Origin: Pseudoalteromonas piscicida
GTDB taxonomy: Bacteria > Pseudomonadota > Gammaproteobacteria > Enterobacterales > Alteromonadaceae
Reading direction: 5' to 3'
Length of the DNA: 64,000 nucleotides
NCBI RefSeq assembly: GCF_002744175.1
Contig: NZ_NKHF01000027.1
Span: 16,247-80,246 of the forward strand
Within the stretch, counting starts at the first letter, position 1. Each line of letters begins with the position of its first letter. Both the position numbers and the translations under genes were made by a program. Below the pieces are notes generated by a model. The model was not told where the DNA came from and did not search any database. It saw only the letters and a program-made list of their open reading frames with translations. Shown here one piece after another: positions 19,473 to 28,709 of the stretch.

Positions 19473-21260
19473 TTACTTACCGACTTTCAATATTGCTAAG
19501 AATGCGTCTTGAGGCACTTCAACGTTACCAAGTTGCTTCATCCGCTTCTTACCTTCTTTTTGCTTCTGTAGTAGCTTTTTCTTACGGCTCACGTCACCAC
19601 CATAACATTTTGCAATTACGTTTTTACGCAACTGCTTCACCGTACTACGTGCGATAACGTGATTACCAATTGCAGCTTGAATAGCAATATCAAACATTTG
19701 GCGAGGGATCAATTCTCTCAATGCTTCTGCTAACTGGCGACCTCTGCTTTGAGAGCCATCTCGGTGAACAATTATTGCCAAGGCATCAACACGATCGCCG
19801 TTAATTAGAATATCTACACGCACCATGTCAGAAGGCTGGAAGCGCTTAAAGTTATAATCAAGAGAAGCAAAACCACGGCTGGTCGACTTCAGCTTGTCAA
19901 AGAAGTCCATCACCACCTCTGACATTGGTAGCTCATAGGTTACCGCCACTTGCTTGCCGTGATAGCTCATCTTGGTTTGTACACCACGCTTTTCAACACA
20001 TAGCGTAATAACATTACCTAAATATTCTTGCGGTACTAGAATATTCGCTTCCACAATTGGTTCGCGAATTTCAATAATATCGTTTACCGGTGGTAAATCC
20101 GAAGGATTATCGATTTTCACAACTCCGTGCTTGGTCTCTACTTCGTAGATTACCGTTGGAGCTGTGGTGATCAGATCCATGTCGTATTCACGTTCTAGGC
20201 GCTCTTGAATAATCTCCATGTGGAGCATGCCCAAGAAGCCACAACGGAAACCAAAGCCAAGTGCTGTTGAGTTTTCTGGCTCGAAGAATAACGAAGCATC
20301 GTTGAGGCTTAGTTTATTAAGCGCATCGCGGAAGTTTTCGTAATCATCAGATGAAATTGGGAACATGCCCGCATATACCTGAGGCTTCACCTTTTGGAAA
20401 CCAGGCAAACGGTCTGTTGCAGAATCACGAGCCATGGTAATGGTATCACCTACCGGTGCGCCGTGGATATCTTTGATACCGGCAATCACAAAACCAACTT
20501 CACCGGTCTTTAGTACACCTGTGTTAGTTTGCTTTGGTGTAAAGATACCGACTTTATCCACTTGATGAGCTTGCTCTGTCGACATAATTTTAATTTTCTC
20601 GCCAGCTCTTAGCTCACCATTTTTGATCCGTACCAAAGAAACTACGCCTTGGTATGGGTCAAACCATGAGTCGATGATTAGCGCTTGAAGTGGTGCATCG
20701 GTTTCACCTTCTGGCGGCGGAATGTCACGGACGATCACCTCAAGTACTTCGTCGATACCAATACCGGTTTTGGCACTACAGCGAACCGCTTCTAACGCTT
20801 CAATACCCACGATGTCTTCGATTTCCTCGGCAACACGTAACGGATCGGCTTGCGGTAAGTCAATTTTGTTCAGTACTGGAATAACTTCCAAGTCCATCTC
20901 AATTGCTGTGTAACAGTTGGCGAGCGTTTGTGCTTCAACACCTTGACCTGCATCAACAACGAGTAATGCACCTTCACACGCAGCAAGAGAGCGCGACACT
21001 TCATAGCTGAAGTCTACGTGTCCTGGTGTGTCGATGAAGTTAAGCTGGTATGTTTCACCATCTTTGGCCTTATAGTTAAGCGTTACGCTTTGTGCCTTAA
21101 TGGTAATGCCGCGCTCACGTTCGATGTCCATCGAATCCAGTACCTGCTGCTGCATTTCGCGGTCTGTTAAACCTCCACAAACTTGGATTAAGCGGTCTGA
21201 TAGCGTCGATTTTCCATGGTCAATGTGGGCAATAATAGAAAAGTTACGGATATGCTTCAT
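19473..21260 (-). CDS. lepA: Elongation factor 4 (LepA)
   Basis: Ribosome-associated translational GTPase implicated in initiation, 30S biogenesis and back-translocation. 595 residues (E. coli 599). G domain with [30 protein letters not shown] and NKIDLP; then EF-G-like domains and the LepA-specific C-terminal domain ending [19 protein letters not shown]. It precedes lepB by 12 bases, the classic lepA-lepB pair. Confidence 0.98.
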   Translation of the reverse strand: MKHIRNFSIIAHIDHGKSTLSDRLIQVCGGLTDREMQQQVLDSMDIERERGITIKAQSVTLNYKAKDGETYQLNFIDTPGHVDFSYEVSRSLAACEGALLVVDAGQGVEAQTLANCYTAIEMDLEVIPVLNKIDLPQADPLRVAEEIEDIVGIEALEAVRCSAKTGIGIDEVLEVIVRDIPPPEGETDAPLQALIIDSWFDPYQGVVSLVRIKNGELRAGEKIKIMSTEQAHQVDKVGIFTPKQTNTGVLKTGEVGFVIAGIKDIHGAPVGDTITMARDSATDRLPGFQKVKPQVYAGMFPISSDDYENFRDALNKLSLNDASLFFEPENSTALGFGFRCGFLGMLHMEIIQERLEREYDMDLITTAPTVIYEVETKHGVVKIDNPSDLPPVNDIIEIREPIVEANILVPQEYLGNVITLCVEKRGVQTKMSYHGKQVAVTYELPMSEVVMDFFDKLKSTSRGFASLDYNFKRFQPSDMVRVDILINGDRVDALAIIVHRDGSQSRGRQLAEALRELIPRQMFDIAIQAAIGNHVIARSTVKQLRKNVIAKCYGGDVSRKKKLLQKQKEGKKRMKQLGNVEVPQDAFLAILKVGK

Positions 21261-21319
21261 ATACTGGATTCAATACTTCTGTTAGTCACAAATAGAGATT
21301 AAGGCCTCGATTTTACATT

Positions 21320-21778
21320 TTATTTAGTACAATCACCAACTATTTGCGTTATTGGTAGGCTAATTGGGTAAATTTTTATCACTTTTACCTGATGCTTGAG
21401 TGAATTACCCTTCTTTTTGGCAAAGAACAAGCCCATCGCTGCACTTAAAAAAGCGATGGCTATCTGCCATGGTTCATCGAGTTCTAGTAAAAGCGCTGCG
21501 AAAAACATACCGATAAAGGCACATATCAGCGGCAACATGTAAACATAAAACGCATGCTTCACCACATTAGTGTCATCCAAAGCCAGCTTTATTTTTTGAC
21601 CGACTTGAACAGATTCATTTAACTCGATGGGAAATTGTTTTTTGTGGGTGCCAAAAAGTTTGGCAAAAACTTGAGAGCCACACTTGCCGTTACAACCTTC
21701 ACAAGCGGGTTTAGGTTCAGCTTCTAGATAGACAGTTGCCCCTTTGATGGTAGCAACTGTCAGGGTTTGTTCAATCAT
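21320..21778 (-). CDS. rseC: Sigma-E factor regulatory protein RseC
   Basis: Inner-membrane protein of the rpoE operon; family members also act in redox and thiamine/SoxR-related functions. 152 residues (E. coli 159). The N-terminal cytoplasmic part holds a Cys cluster C-x2-C-x3-C (ACEGCNGKCGS), followed by two membrane segments (about 78-125). The start overlaps the rseB stop (ATGA-type, 4 bases). Confidence 0.92.
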   Translation of the reverse strand: MIEQTLTVATIKGATVYLEAEPKPACEGCNGKCGSQVFAKLFGTHKKQFPIELNESVQVGQKIKLALDDTNVVKHAFYVYMLPLICAFIGMFFAALLLELDEPWQIAIAFLSAAMGLFFAKKKGNSLKHQVKVIKIYPISLPITQIVGDCTK

Positions 21779-22725
21779 AAAGGTCTTTTCACAGACTCAG
21801 CAATTGCTTTGGCGGTCATCGCAGGAATATTCCCAACCACAGAGACATCAAATGCACCGGTATTATGGACATACACTGTTGTCGCCCCTGATGAAAGCGC
21901 ACCACTTGGTCGTTGACCTGGAAGCGGACGTTGCACAAATACCGAAATATCGACTAGACCGTCAGAATACAAGTAGTAGTCTGCTAACTCATTATTTAAA
22001 TCTAATTTATGTCTGTCAGATTTTAACAGTTCAAAGCCTTGAGGTAACCATCCAATTTGCCAATTATTTTTAGTGCCATTCTCAAGGGTTTTCAACAAAC
22101 CTGAAACGGGCTCTGGAAATTGCTTTTGTGATAGTTCAAGCAGCTGCTCTGTTGGCGCTTCAGTTACGCTAATATGTGTCAGTTGCAGTTGTTCTAATAA
22201 TTCACCTTCTTGATTGACATACGCAGACTTCAGCAGTAGCGATGATTCTGTATCTATCCACAGCCAATAATTGTATTTAGCGTCGTCTTTTGCTTCTAAT
22301 CTGACAAGCTGTGCTGGCCTATCAACGATACGACCTTTACCACCGAGTACAAAGTCGTAGCTCTCTTTTAAGCTGTCGATATTTTTGAATAGCACCTCAG
22401 GAATAGGGCCTGCTATTGAATCTGTTTGGATGGTATAAGGGTCTGATTTTGGCTCAAAATAGGTGACTTTATCGCCAATTCGGACCATTTCAAGACCGGC
22501 ACCGTTCAACAAGCTGAGTAGTTCAAGCTCAGTGCCTTCTATGTTGCCGTGCAACCAACGGTATGGCTCCATCGACTTTCCTTTAACCACAACGAAAGAT
22601 GCATCAAAATTTCTTTGATGCACCGCTTCGGCCATATCTTTTAGCAGTTGCTTGGCTGATACGCTTTCATTTGCCCACAGCCAACTAGAGAAAAATACAC
22701 TTACTACAACTAACAGTGCTCTCAT
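21775..22725 (-). CDS. rseB: Sigma-E factor regulatory protein RseB
   Basis: Periplasmic MucB/RseB protein that binds RseA, protects it from DegS cleavage and responds to mislocalised LPS. 316 residues (E. coli 318). The signal peptide reads MRALLVVVSVFFSSWLWA. The N-terminal lipid-sensing domain (LolA/LolB-like fold) and smaller C-terminal RseA-binding domain are both full length. It starts directly after the rseA stop. Confidence 0.95.
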   Translation of the reverse strand: MRALLVVVSVFFSSWLWANESVSAKQLLKDMAEAVHQRNFDASFVVVKGKSMEPYRWLHGNIEGTELELLSLLNGAGLEMVRIGDKVTYFEPKSDPYTIQTDSIAGPIPEVLFKNIDSLKESYDFVLGGKGRIVDRPAQLVRLEAKDDAKYNYWLWIDTESSLLLKSAYVNQEGELLEQLQLTHISVTEAPTEQLLELSQKQFPEPVSGLLKTLENGTKNNWQIGWLPQGFELLKSDRHKLDLNNELADYYLYSDGLVDISVFVQRPLPGQRPSGALSSGATTVYVHNTGAFDVSVVGNIPAMTAKAIAESVKRPL

Positions 22726-23346
22726 TTATTGCTCTTTGTCCTCTTGCTTACCAGCCTTTTCATCAGCCGTTTGCTGTAGGGCATATGCCATACGTGACTG
22801 TCTCTGATGCTCTAATACTAACGCACCAATGCGCTGCTGTTGAAGCTCACGAATACCCTTCGCTGCAGATTCAAGCGCAGGCTCTGTTGACAAGCTAACA
22901 GGAGAAACACCACCAGCAAACGGAGTTGATTGAAGTTGTAGTGTGTCACTGCTTGGCAATGCAGGTTCTGTACTTAATGTATTAACACCAAGTACTGCGA
23001 ACAAGGAAACACTTGCTGCGATTGCAATCTGTGCAAATGGCTTTCGCCACGCACTTAACTCTACCACATTACTCTTTGGTGCCTGTGTCTGCTTTTTCTC
23101 TACCACAGGCTCGCTGTACGTCTGCTCAAGCTCTAATGCAGCTGCAAAGCTATTGGTGATATCGATACAGGGCGTGTCTTGCTTCTCGCTACGCATTACA
23201 TCACCAATCAAGGCATATCGTGCAAACTTTTGTTCGTCTACACGAACATCCGTTTCGGCGTTGAGTGGCAGATCACCGTCAAAAATTTGCGATGTCGTTA
23301 AATCTTCTGCCACTTGTTTATCAGCTTGTGCCATATTAAGACTCAC
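22726..23346 (-). CDS. rseA: Anti-sigma-E factor RseA
   Basis: Single-pass membrane protein that sequesters RpoE. 206 residues (E. coli 216). The cytoplasmic N-terminal domain shows the family pattern RYALIGDVMRSE and CIDITNSFAAALE. The membrane segment is about residues 106-123 (FAQIAIAASVSLFAVLGV). The periplasmic tail is Gln-rich. Its start overlaps rpoE by 11 bases; an internal ATG at 23334 (MAQADKQ) is an alternative start. The second-step protease RseP is encoded at 619-1971. Confidence 0.94.
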   Translation of the reverse strand: MSLNMAQADKQVAEDLTTSQIFDGDLPLNAETDVRVDEQKFARYALIGDVMRSEKQDTPCIDITNSFAAALELEQTYSEPVVEKKQTQAPKSNVVELSAWRKPFAQIAIAASVSLFAVLGVNTLSTEPALPSSDTLQLQSTPFAGGVSPVSLSTEPALESAAKGIRELQQQRIGALVLEHQRQSRMAYALQQTADEKAGKQEDKEQ

Positions 23347-23917
23347 CTATTAATGGGTTCAAATTGTTATCTATCGCTTCCCTTGCGCGAAAAATTCTCG
23401 AACGGACCGTACCAACTGGACAATCCATAATAACAGCGATTTCTTCATAACTCATGCCTTCAATTTCACGCAATGTAATTGCGGTTTTTAAGTCATCTGG
23501 CAAACGTTCTATGGTCTTGAATATCACTGCTTTGACTTCATCACTTAACAATAGATTTTCAGGAGACGCATTTGATCTTAGTTGGTCTGCACCATCGTAA
23601 AATTCTGCTTCTTCTGCATCCACGTCATTTGCAGGCGGCTTTCTACCTTGTGCCACCAAATAATTCTTTGAACAGTTAACCGCGATTCTATACAACCAAG
23701 TATAAAATGCGCTTTCGCCCCTAAAGTTAGGCAACGCTCGATAAGCTTTAATGAACGTTTCCTGCGCCACATCCGCCACATCGCCTTGATTTGCTACATA
23801 TCGAGAAATCAGCGCTGCGACCTTATTTTGATACTTGGCAACTAACAGGTTGAATGCGTTTTTATCTCCCTGTTGAACGCGTTTAACTATATTTAGATCT
23901 AAATCCTGCTCGCTCAT
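23336..23917 (-). CDS. rpoE: RNA polymerase sigma factor RpoE (sigma-E)
   Basis: ECF sigma factor for envelope stress. 193 residues (E. coli 191). Region 2 contains VADVAQETFIKAYRALPNF and AFYTWLYRIAVNCSKNYL; region 4 has the helix-turn-helix GMSYEEIAVIMDCPVGTVRS. It heads rpoE-rseA-rseB-rseC, all overlapping or abutting, divergent from nadB as in E. coli. A consensus sigma-E promoter lies 64-90 bases upstream, so the operon is probably autoregulated. Confidence 0.98.
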   Translation of the reverse strand: MSEQDLDLNIVKRVQQGDKNAFNLLVAKYQNKVAALISRYVANQGDVADVAQETFIKAYRALPNFRGESAFYTWLYRIAVNCSKNYLVAQGRKPPANDVDAEEAEFYDGADQLRSNASPENLLLSDEVKAVIFKTIERLPDDLKTAITLREIEGMSYEEIAVIMDCPVGTVRSRIFRAREAIDNNLNPLIGES

Positions 23918-23980
23918 TCGAGCCGGTACTCCTCTTTTTGTTTTTCTAAATCGTATCTAGTTGCCATCATTCACAGCTAC

Positions 23981-24007
23981 TCTGACTTAGTACTGAATAA
24001 AAAGTTC
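23981..24007 (-). promoter_or_regulatory. Sigma-E promoter of the rpoE operon
   Basis: On the minus strand: -35 GAACTT (24002-24007), 16-base spacer, -10 TCAGA (23981-23985), preceded by G to give GTCAGA. This matches the sigma-E pattern (GGAACTT, about 16 bases, GTCnnA), with the first G of the -35 replaced by A. Predicted start near 23974, leader about 57 nt. Confidence 0.8.
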
Positions 24008-24115
24008 TGTTTTTTTGTATTTTTTTTTAAAATAAACGAATTCATCCATCTTTGCGTACTAATTCTTGGTTGCATGTGTAGCACGATTCCATTAGCAATC
24101 ACAAAATATGTTCTC

Positions 24116-24128
24116 AATGATTCTCATT
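24116..24128. promoter_or_regulatory. Weak Fur-box-like palindrome upstream of nadB
   Basis: AATGATTCTCATT is an inverted repeat matching 11 of 13 core positions of the Fur consensus, but flanking bases match poorly (about 12 of 19 overall). It lies about 90 bases before nadB and 200 bases before rpoE. Iron control of either gene is unproven. Confidence 0.25.
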
Positions 24129-24214
24129 AAACGGAACAAACTCTCTGCCTTCTATGATAGCAGATGTGGTATAAATAACAGAATTAAACACAAAAACAGT
24201 TAAGATCTTCGAAT

Positions 24215-25822
24215 ATGAAAAATACAACTCACCACAGCACTGACGTTGTCATCATTGGTAGTGGCGCTGCCGGACTCTCTTTGGCACTGTCTTTGGCAAA
24301 TCATTGTCAGGTGACAGTGATCAGCAAAGGGGCATTAAAAGAAGGCTCTACGCTATATGCTCAAGGGGGCATTGCTGCGGTATTCGATAAGAAGAACGAT
24401 AGTATTGAATCTCATGTTGAAGATACACTCGCCGCTGGCGCCGGACTGTGCGATCGCGATGCCGTGCACTACACCGCTTCAAATGCTAAGCACTGCTTAA
24501 AATGGCTGATCGAACAGGGTGTACCTTTTGATATGGAAGTGGATAGCAAAGGTAAGGAGCGTTTTCACCTAACCCGCGAAGGTGGACACAGCCACCGCCG
24601 TATTTTACATGCTGCCGACGCAACGGGTAAGGCCGTGCAAACTACATTAATAAGCCAAGTGCAGCAGCACCCAAAAATTAATTTACTGGAGCAGTATAAC
24701 GCTATAGACCTGATTAAAGATAAACATCACCAGTCGGAGAATATCAGAGGCGTATACGTCTATAACCGCAAGGCGGATAGAGTAGAGAGTATTGCAGCTA
24801 AGTTCGTAGCTTTGGCTACTGGCGGCGCCAGCAAAGTATACCTGTACACTTCAAACCCTGACGTATCATCCGGTGATGGTATCGCGATGGCATGGCGTGC
24901 AGGTTGTCGAGTAGCCAATATGGAGTTTAATCAATTCCACCCAACCAGTTTATATCATCCTGAACTGCAGAACTTCTTGATCACCGAAGCCATGCGCGGT
25001 GAAGGCGCATTGCTGAAGCGCCCTGATGGTACACGTTTTATGCCTGACTTTGACGAGCGTGAAGAGCTCGCACCACGCGATGTAGTAGCTCGTGCTATCG
25101 ACTATGAAATGAAGCGCTTAGGTGCGAACTGCGTTTACTTAGATATTTCACACAAAGATAAAGAGTTTATTATCGAGCACTTCCCGACGATTTACGCCAA
25201 GTGCTTGAGTGTTGGCTTAGATATCACTAAAGAGCCGATCCCAGTCGTACCGGCGGCACACTATACCTGCGGTGGTGTGATGACCGACTTTAACGGCCGT
25301 ACTGACATCAATAACCTGTATGCCATTGGTGAAGTAGCCTATACCGGCTTACATGGCGCCAACCGGATGGCAAGTAACTCACTGCTAGAGTGTATTGTTT
25401 TTGCACATGCTGCAGCAAAAGACATTTTAGCAAAAATAGAGCAAAGCCCCGCACCAACAAACCTACCAGATTGGGATGAGAGTCGCGTTAGTGACTCAGA
25501 TGAAGAGGTCGTGATCACCCACAACTGGCATGAACTTAGACTATTTATGTGGGACTACGTCGGTATCGTTCGTTCCACTAAGCGCTTAGAGCGTGCGTTG
25601 CGTCGAGTTGAATTACTACAGCAAGAAATCCATGATTATTATGCAAACTTCAGAGTTAGTAATAACTTGCTCGAGCTGCGTAACTTAGTGCAAGTAGCCG
25701 AGCTCATTATACGCAGTGCGCTGGAGAGAAAAGAAAGTCGTGGTCTTCATTATACCATTGACTTCCCAGACATGGCTGAAAACGCAGCGCCCACCATTTT
25801 GTCTCCTACTACACCGAATTAA
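24215..25822 (+). CDS. nadB: L-aspartate oxidase
   Basis: FAD enzyme oxidising L-aspartate to iminoaspartate, first step of NAD synthesis. 535 residues (E. coli 540). Rossmann FAD motif [18 protein letters not shown] at about 11-28; [18 protein letters not shown]; the active-site region [24 protein letters not shown]; and the C-terminal FAD-binding [19 protein letters not shown]. Divergent from rpoE. Its TAA stop (25820-25822) lies within the left terminus of repeat element B. Confidence 0.97.
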   Translation: MKNTTHHSTDVVIIGSGAAGLSLALSLANHCQVTVISKGALKEGSTLYAQGGIAAVFDKKNDSIESHVEDTLAAGAGLCDRDAVHYTASNAKHCLKWLIEQGVPFDMEVDSKGKERFHLTREGGHSHRRILHAADATGKAVQTTLISQVQQHPKINLLEQYNAIDLIKDKHHQSENIRGVYVYNRKADRVESIAAKFVALATGGASKVYLYTSNPDVSSGDGIAMAWRAGCRVANMEFNQFHPTSLYHPELQNFLITEAMRGEGALLKRPDGTRFMPDFDEREELAPRDVVARAIDYEMKRLGANCVYLDISHKDKEFIIEHFPTIYAKCLSVGLDITKEPIPVVPAAHYTCGGVMTDFNGRTDINNLYAIGEVAYTGLHGANRMASNSLLECIVFAHAAAKDILAKIEQSPAPTNLPDWDESRVSDSDEEVVITHNWHELRLFMWDYVGIVRSTKRLERALRRVELLQQEIHDYYANFRVSNNLLELRNLVQVAELIIRSALERKESRGLHYTIDFPDMAENAAPTILSPTTPN

Positions 25823-25989
25823 CCTGAACTCGGGATAACAACTTGTTCTCTAGCAACTGTTATCCCTTACTACTGCGTTAAACTTGCTTGCAATAGGCCA
25901 GAGGTTAATTATTGTTTGATGAGTGCGCTACCTAGGCAGTGCACTCACTTTTTGCCAGCCAGCACTCATTTAGCCTAAGCTTGGGTTAA
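25819..25989. repeat. Miniature inverted-repeat element B
   Basis: 171 bases filling the whole gap between nadB and ygfX. The left end is TTAACCTGAACTCGGGATAA (25819-25838); the complement of the right end (25970-25989) is TTAACCCAAGCTTAGGCTAA, 14 of 20 identical, mostly transitions. Internal palindrome GGGATAACA (25832-25840) with TGTTATCCC (25858-25866), at the same spacing as in element A. A further terminus-like sequence, TTAACCTGAGGTTTGGGC (25990-26007), follows and forms the last codons and stop of ygfX. Confidence 0.7.
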
Positions 25990-26412
25990 TTAACCTGAGG
26001 TTTGGGCTTGCAATACGGTGCGACACAACAGCCGCCAATCAGATTCTTGCACAGCACGACGCGTAATAAAAACCTGTTGCTTCATCCCTCTTTCATTTCC
26101 AAGGGTTAACTCTACTTGCTTATCAAACCAGATGGTCGCAGCCATCAATTGGCCTTTAAAGTGCACCTGCTGCGCGTGGAGCTCTATATAGCGTTTTTCA
26201 TGAATAAGGAGTAAAGTTCCAGTTGTTGGTGTTCGTGCTTGCAGCCGCAACCAATAAGCGTAACCGACGGTGACACAGCATATTGTGATAAGCCAATATA
26301 GACTTGGGAACAGCAAAAAAAGAATAAACGCAAGGCAAGAAAAGAGAACCACAAAGAGTGTGCGGTTCTGCTGGTTGTGTTGAAAATCGATTCTAGACGC
26401 GGATCCGATCAA
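25990..26412 (-). CDS. ygfX: YgfX/CptA-family membrane protein
   Basis: 140-residue inner-membrane protein with two adjacent hydrophobic segments (about 18-52) and a soluble C-terminal part, matching the YgfX family always found next to sdhE. In E. coli it has been described as the toxin of a CptAB toxin-antitoxin pair acting on MreB and FtsZ, a role that is debated. It overlaps sdhE by 20 bases. The C-terminal residues QAQTSG and the stop are encoded by a sequence (25990-26007) identical over 16 bases to the left end of repeat element C, so the tail may have been reshaped by an insertion. Confidence 0.75.
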   Translation of the reverse strand: MIGSASRIDFQHNQQNRTLFVVLFSCLAFILFLLFPSLYWLITICCVTVGYAYWLRLQARTPTTGTLLLIHEKRYIELHAQQVHFKGQLMAATIWFDKQVELTLGNERGMKQQVFITRRAVQESDWRLLCRTVLQAQTSG

Positions 26413-26644
26413 GGATAAACGTAACCATGCGTTTTAGCTCAGGATCTGGGCACTCTTCATGACCCATAAACCACGCAAATAAATCTGGATCTTCACAGGT
26501 AACAAGACGTTGAAAAACGTACTTACCTTCGTCTGATAGCGCGTCATAAGCCTGATCTACAAATGGCTCCAAAATAACGTCCAACTCTAACATGCCACGA
26601 CGGCAAGCCCATTTCACTCGAGCTTTAGGCAGCAACTCAACCAT
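26393..26644 (-). CDS. sdhE: FAD assembly factor SdhE
   Basis: Small helical protein that assists covalent FAD attachment to SdhA/FrdA. 83 residues (E. coli 88). The conserved RGxxE motif is present as RRGMLELD at about 16-23, and DPDLFAWFMGHEECPDPEL matches the family. Pairs with ygfX, divergent from ygfZ, as in E. coli. The neighbour nadB encodes a flavoprotein homologous to SdhA, though NadB binds FAD non-covalently. Confidence 0.93.
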   Translation of the reverse strand: MVELLPKARVKWACRRGMLELDVILEPFVDQAYDALSDEGKYVFQRLVTCEDPDLFAWFMGHEECPDPELKRMVTFILDRIRV

Positions 26645-26804
26645 AAACTGATTAACCCCTGATAAACTATTGAGAAAATTATACCCACTCTACTGAACAT
26701 ATGCCATAAAACTTACAGAAATGGCGTATTGAAATTCTGAGTCCCTATCTCCACTTCTGATTTTACGGTAACATTACGAAAACACTTTAATAGGGATCAA
26801 CATT

Positions 26805-27716
26805 ATGTCAATTGCTCGTGCTTATGCGCTTCCTTTCAAGGTTATTCGCATTTCAGGACAAGATAAACTTAGCTATTTGCACGGTCAGGTTACGCAAGAC
26901 ATTAACCTTATCAAAGAAAACAACTTTATGTGGTCAGGACATTGCAGCCCAAAGGGGAAACTATGGTCTGTTTCTCGCCTTACTCGGCTGCAAGATGAGT
27001 ACTTAATGATTGCAAGCAGCGCTGAAGCCGAAGCCTCATTGCGTGAACTTAAAAAATATGGCGTATTTGCGAAGGTCGATATCGACTTTGCTGATTGCGA
27101 CGTCATCGGTCTAATAGCAGAAGACGCAAGCACCTTGGCTGCAGCCTTTAATATTGAGCTAAACTCTGGAGCAACTGCATTTGACGTAGCTCAGGGTAAG
27201 TTATTAAAGCTCAATGATAGCCGCTTTCTCCTACTTAACTTTGGCGGAGCAAACTTACCAAACGAAATCGTGCTAGAAGCTAACCCAGCCCCATTTATTG
27301 CAAGTAGTATTTTGGCGGGAGAACCAGCAATTGACGCGGATCACATTGATGAATTTGTGCCACAGATGGTAAATCTGCAAGCATTGGACGGGATCAGCTT
27401 TAAAAAAGGTTGCTATACTGGTCAAGAAACCGTTGCACGCATGCGTTATCTCGGTAAGAACAAACGGGCAATGTACATTGTCTCGGGAACCACTGCAGAG
27501 CGTATTGAAGAGACAGATATCGAACTACAAATTGAAGACAACTGGCGCCGCGGTGGCAAGGTGATTCAACAAACATTCGACACTGATACAAATCTATACT
27601 ATGCCTTAGCGATAATGCCGAATGATACCCCTCATGACGCAGTGCTAAGAGCGAAAAATTCACCAGAGGTGAGTCTTACCATTCAACCTCTACCTTATTC
27701 TTTAGAAGACAACTAA
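26805..27716 (+). CDS. ygfZ: tRNA-modifying/Fe-S maintenance protein YgfZ
   Basis: Folate-binding protein of the GcvT-like family needed for full activity of some Fe-S enzymes such as MiaB. 303 residues (E. coli 326). The signature KGCYTGQETVARMRYLGKNK is at about 200-219; the N-terminal LSYLHGQVTQDI matches the folate-binding domain. Divergent from sdhE across a 160-base gap, the conserved E. coli arrangement, and 11 bases before the slyD-like gene. Confidence 0.93.
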   Translation: MSIARAYALPFKVIRISGQDKLSYLHGQVTQDINLIKENNFMWSGHCSPKGKLWSVSRLTRLQDEYLMIASSAEAEASLRELKKYGVFAKVDIDFADCDVIGLIAEDASTLAAAFNIELNSGATAFDVAQGKLLKLNDSRFLLLNFGGANLPNEIVLEANPAPFIASSILAGEPAIDADHIDEFVPQMVNLQALDGISFKKGCYTGQETVARMRYLGKNKRAMYIVSGTTAERIEETDIELQIEDNWRRGGKVIQQTFDTDTNLYYALAIMPNDTPHDAVLRAKNSPEVSLTIQPLPYSLEDN

Positions 27717-27727
27717 CGGGATCTTAT

Positions 27728-28213
27728 ATGATTATTGGCCCTAACTCAGTAGTAACCATTCACTACTCAGTTCAAGACAAAGACAACAACACCATCGATA
27801 GCACTTTTGATGATGAGCCTGTAGTAGCGATGCTAGGTTCAGGCTACCTGATCCCAGGCTTAGATGATGCACTGCAGGGCAAACAGGCTGGTGATACTTT
27901 TAGCGTCACAATTGAGCCTCAAGAAGGCTACGGTGAGCGTTTTGACGAACTCACTCAAGCCGTGCCTAAATCTATGTTTGAAGGCATGGAAATCGAAGTT
28001 GGCATGCAATTTAGAGCAACTACAGATGAAGGCGACCAAGTGGTTGTGATCATCGGTATTGAAGACGAAGAAGTCATTGTAGATGCCAACCATCCCCTTT
28101 CAGGGATCACACTAAACTTTGACGTAGAAGTGGTTGAAGTAAGAGAAGCCACGGCTGAAGAAGTAGCTCATGGCCACGTTCATGGCGAAGGTGGCTGTGG
28201 TCACGACCACTAA
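27728..28213 (+). CDS. slyD: SlyD-type FKBP peptidyl-prolyl isomerase
   Basis: FKBP domain with an inserted chaperone flap. 161 residues. The start reads MIIGPNSVVTIHYSVQDKDN; the FKBP core LGSGYLIPGLDDALQGKQAG is followed by the insert-in-flap region (about 70-125). The C-terminal tail AHGHVHGEGGCGHDH is a short metal-binding stretch, much shorter than the approximately 50-residue E. coli tail. Family members fold proteins and deliver nickel. FkpB is an alternative name, but the His/Cys tail favours SlyD. Probably co-transcribed with ygfZ. Confidence 0.88.
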   Translation: MIIGPNSVVTIHYSVQDKDNNTIDSTFDDEPVVAMLGSGYLIPGLDDALQGKQAGDTFSVTIEPQEGYGERFDELTQAVPKSMFEGMEIEVGMQFRATTDEGDQVVVIIGIEDEEVIVDANHPLSGITLNFDVEVVEVREATAEEVAHGHVHGEGGCGHDH

Positions 28214-28233
28214 AACGTCCTGTGTTTTAGATA

Positions 28234-28266
28234 CAAAAAAGCGCTGACTACTCAGCGCTTTTTTCT
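28234..28266. terminator. Bidirectional terminator between slyD and the convergent gene
   Basis: AAAAAAGCGCTGA (28235-28247) and TCAGCGCTTTTTT form a strong stem with a four-base loop (CTAC), with T runs in both directions. The stop codon of the convergent gene (28248-28250) lies within it. Confidence 0.9.
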
Positions 28267-28697
28267 TTTTTAAGTTTACTTTCCATTGCCTTAACAAGGT
28301 TTGCTTGGTCATTGGTGCCTAAGCGATATTTAGTACCATCTTTCATCACCACCTCTAACGCGTCAAACCCCGCAACTGTGTATACCCAGCCGTCGGTGCT
28401 AATGCGCATGCCTATTCCATGGCGTAATGAATTAGTAACCGGCTGGACAAATTCGATATCATCAAATTGTAGTGTCATTTTGGCAACAGATGGACCAAAC
28501 CACCAGCTCAAGGTTTGCTGTTGCTTATCAACTTGGATAGTCAAGCCATAGAATATAAACGCTACCAGCGACAGGATAACCAAAAACGCCACAAATGCGA
28601 GGTTACTGCCGGTAAGATAAATTGCCAAAACCGTAAAGCTGGCAATAAAAGCAAGAAAGAGCCATATGACCCAAGCAAACTGTATATTTTTATACAT
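28248..28697 (-). CDS. Small membrane protein with PH-like C-terminal domain
   Basis: 149 residues, function unknown. Two hydrophobic segments near the N terminus (about 8-28 and 33-52) are followed by a soluble beta-rich part (YGLTIQVDKQQQTLSWWFGP ... VVMKDGTKYRLGTNDQANL) that resembles bacterial PH-like domains of small membrane proteins. The tail is Lys/Glu-rich. It lies 12 bases downstream of a DUF481 outer-membrane protein gene and probably shares its transcript. I do not recognise a named gene. Confidence 0.75.
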   Translation of the reverse strand: MYKNIQFAWVIWLFLAFIASFTVLAIYLTGSNLAFVAFLVILSLVAFIFYGLTIQVDKQQQTLSWWFGPSVAKMTLQFDDIEFVQPVTNSLRHGIGMRISTDGWVYTVAGFDALEVVMKDGTKYRLGTNDQANLVKAMESKLKKEKSAE

Positions 28698-28709
28698 TGA
28701 TACTCTTCT

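Noticed and set aside
25990..26644. ygfX/sdhE as a novel toxin-antitoxin system
   Set aside because: This pair and its ygfZ neighbour are the conserved E. coli arrangement. SdhE is an FAD assembly factor and the toxin-antitoxin interpretation is already published and disputed, so it is not new.
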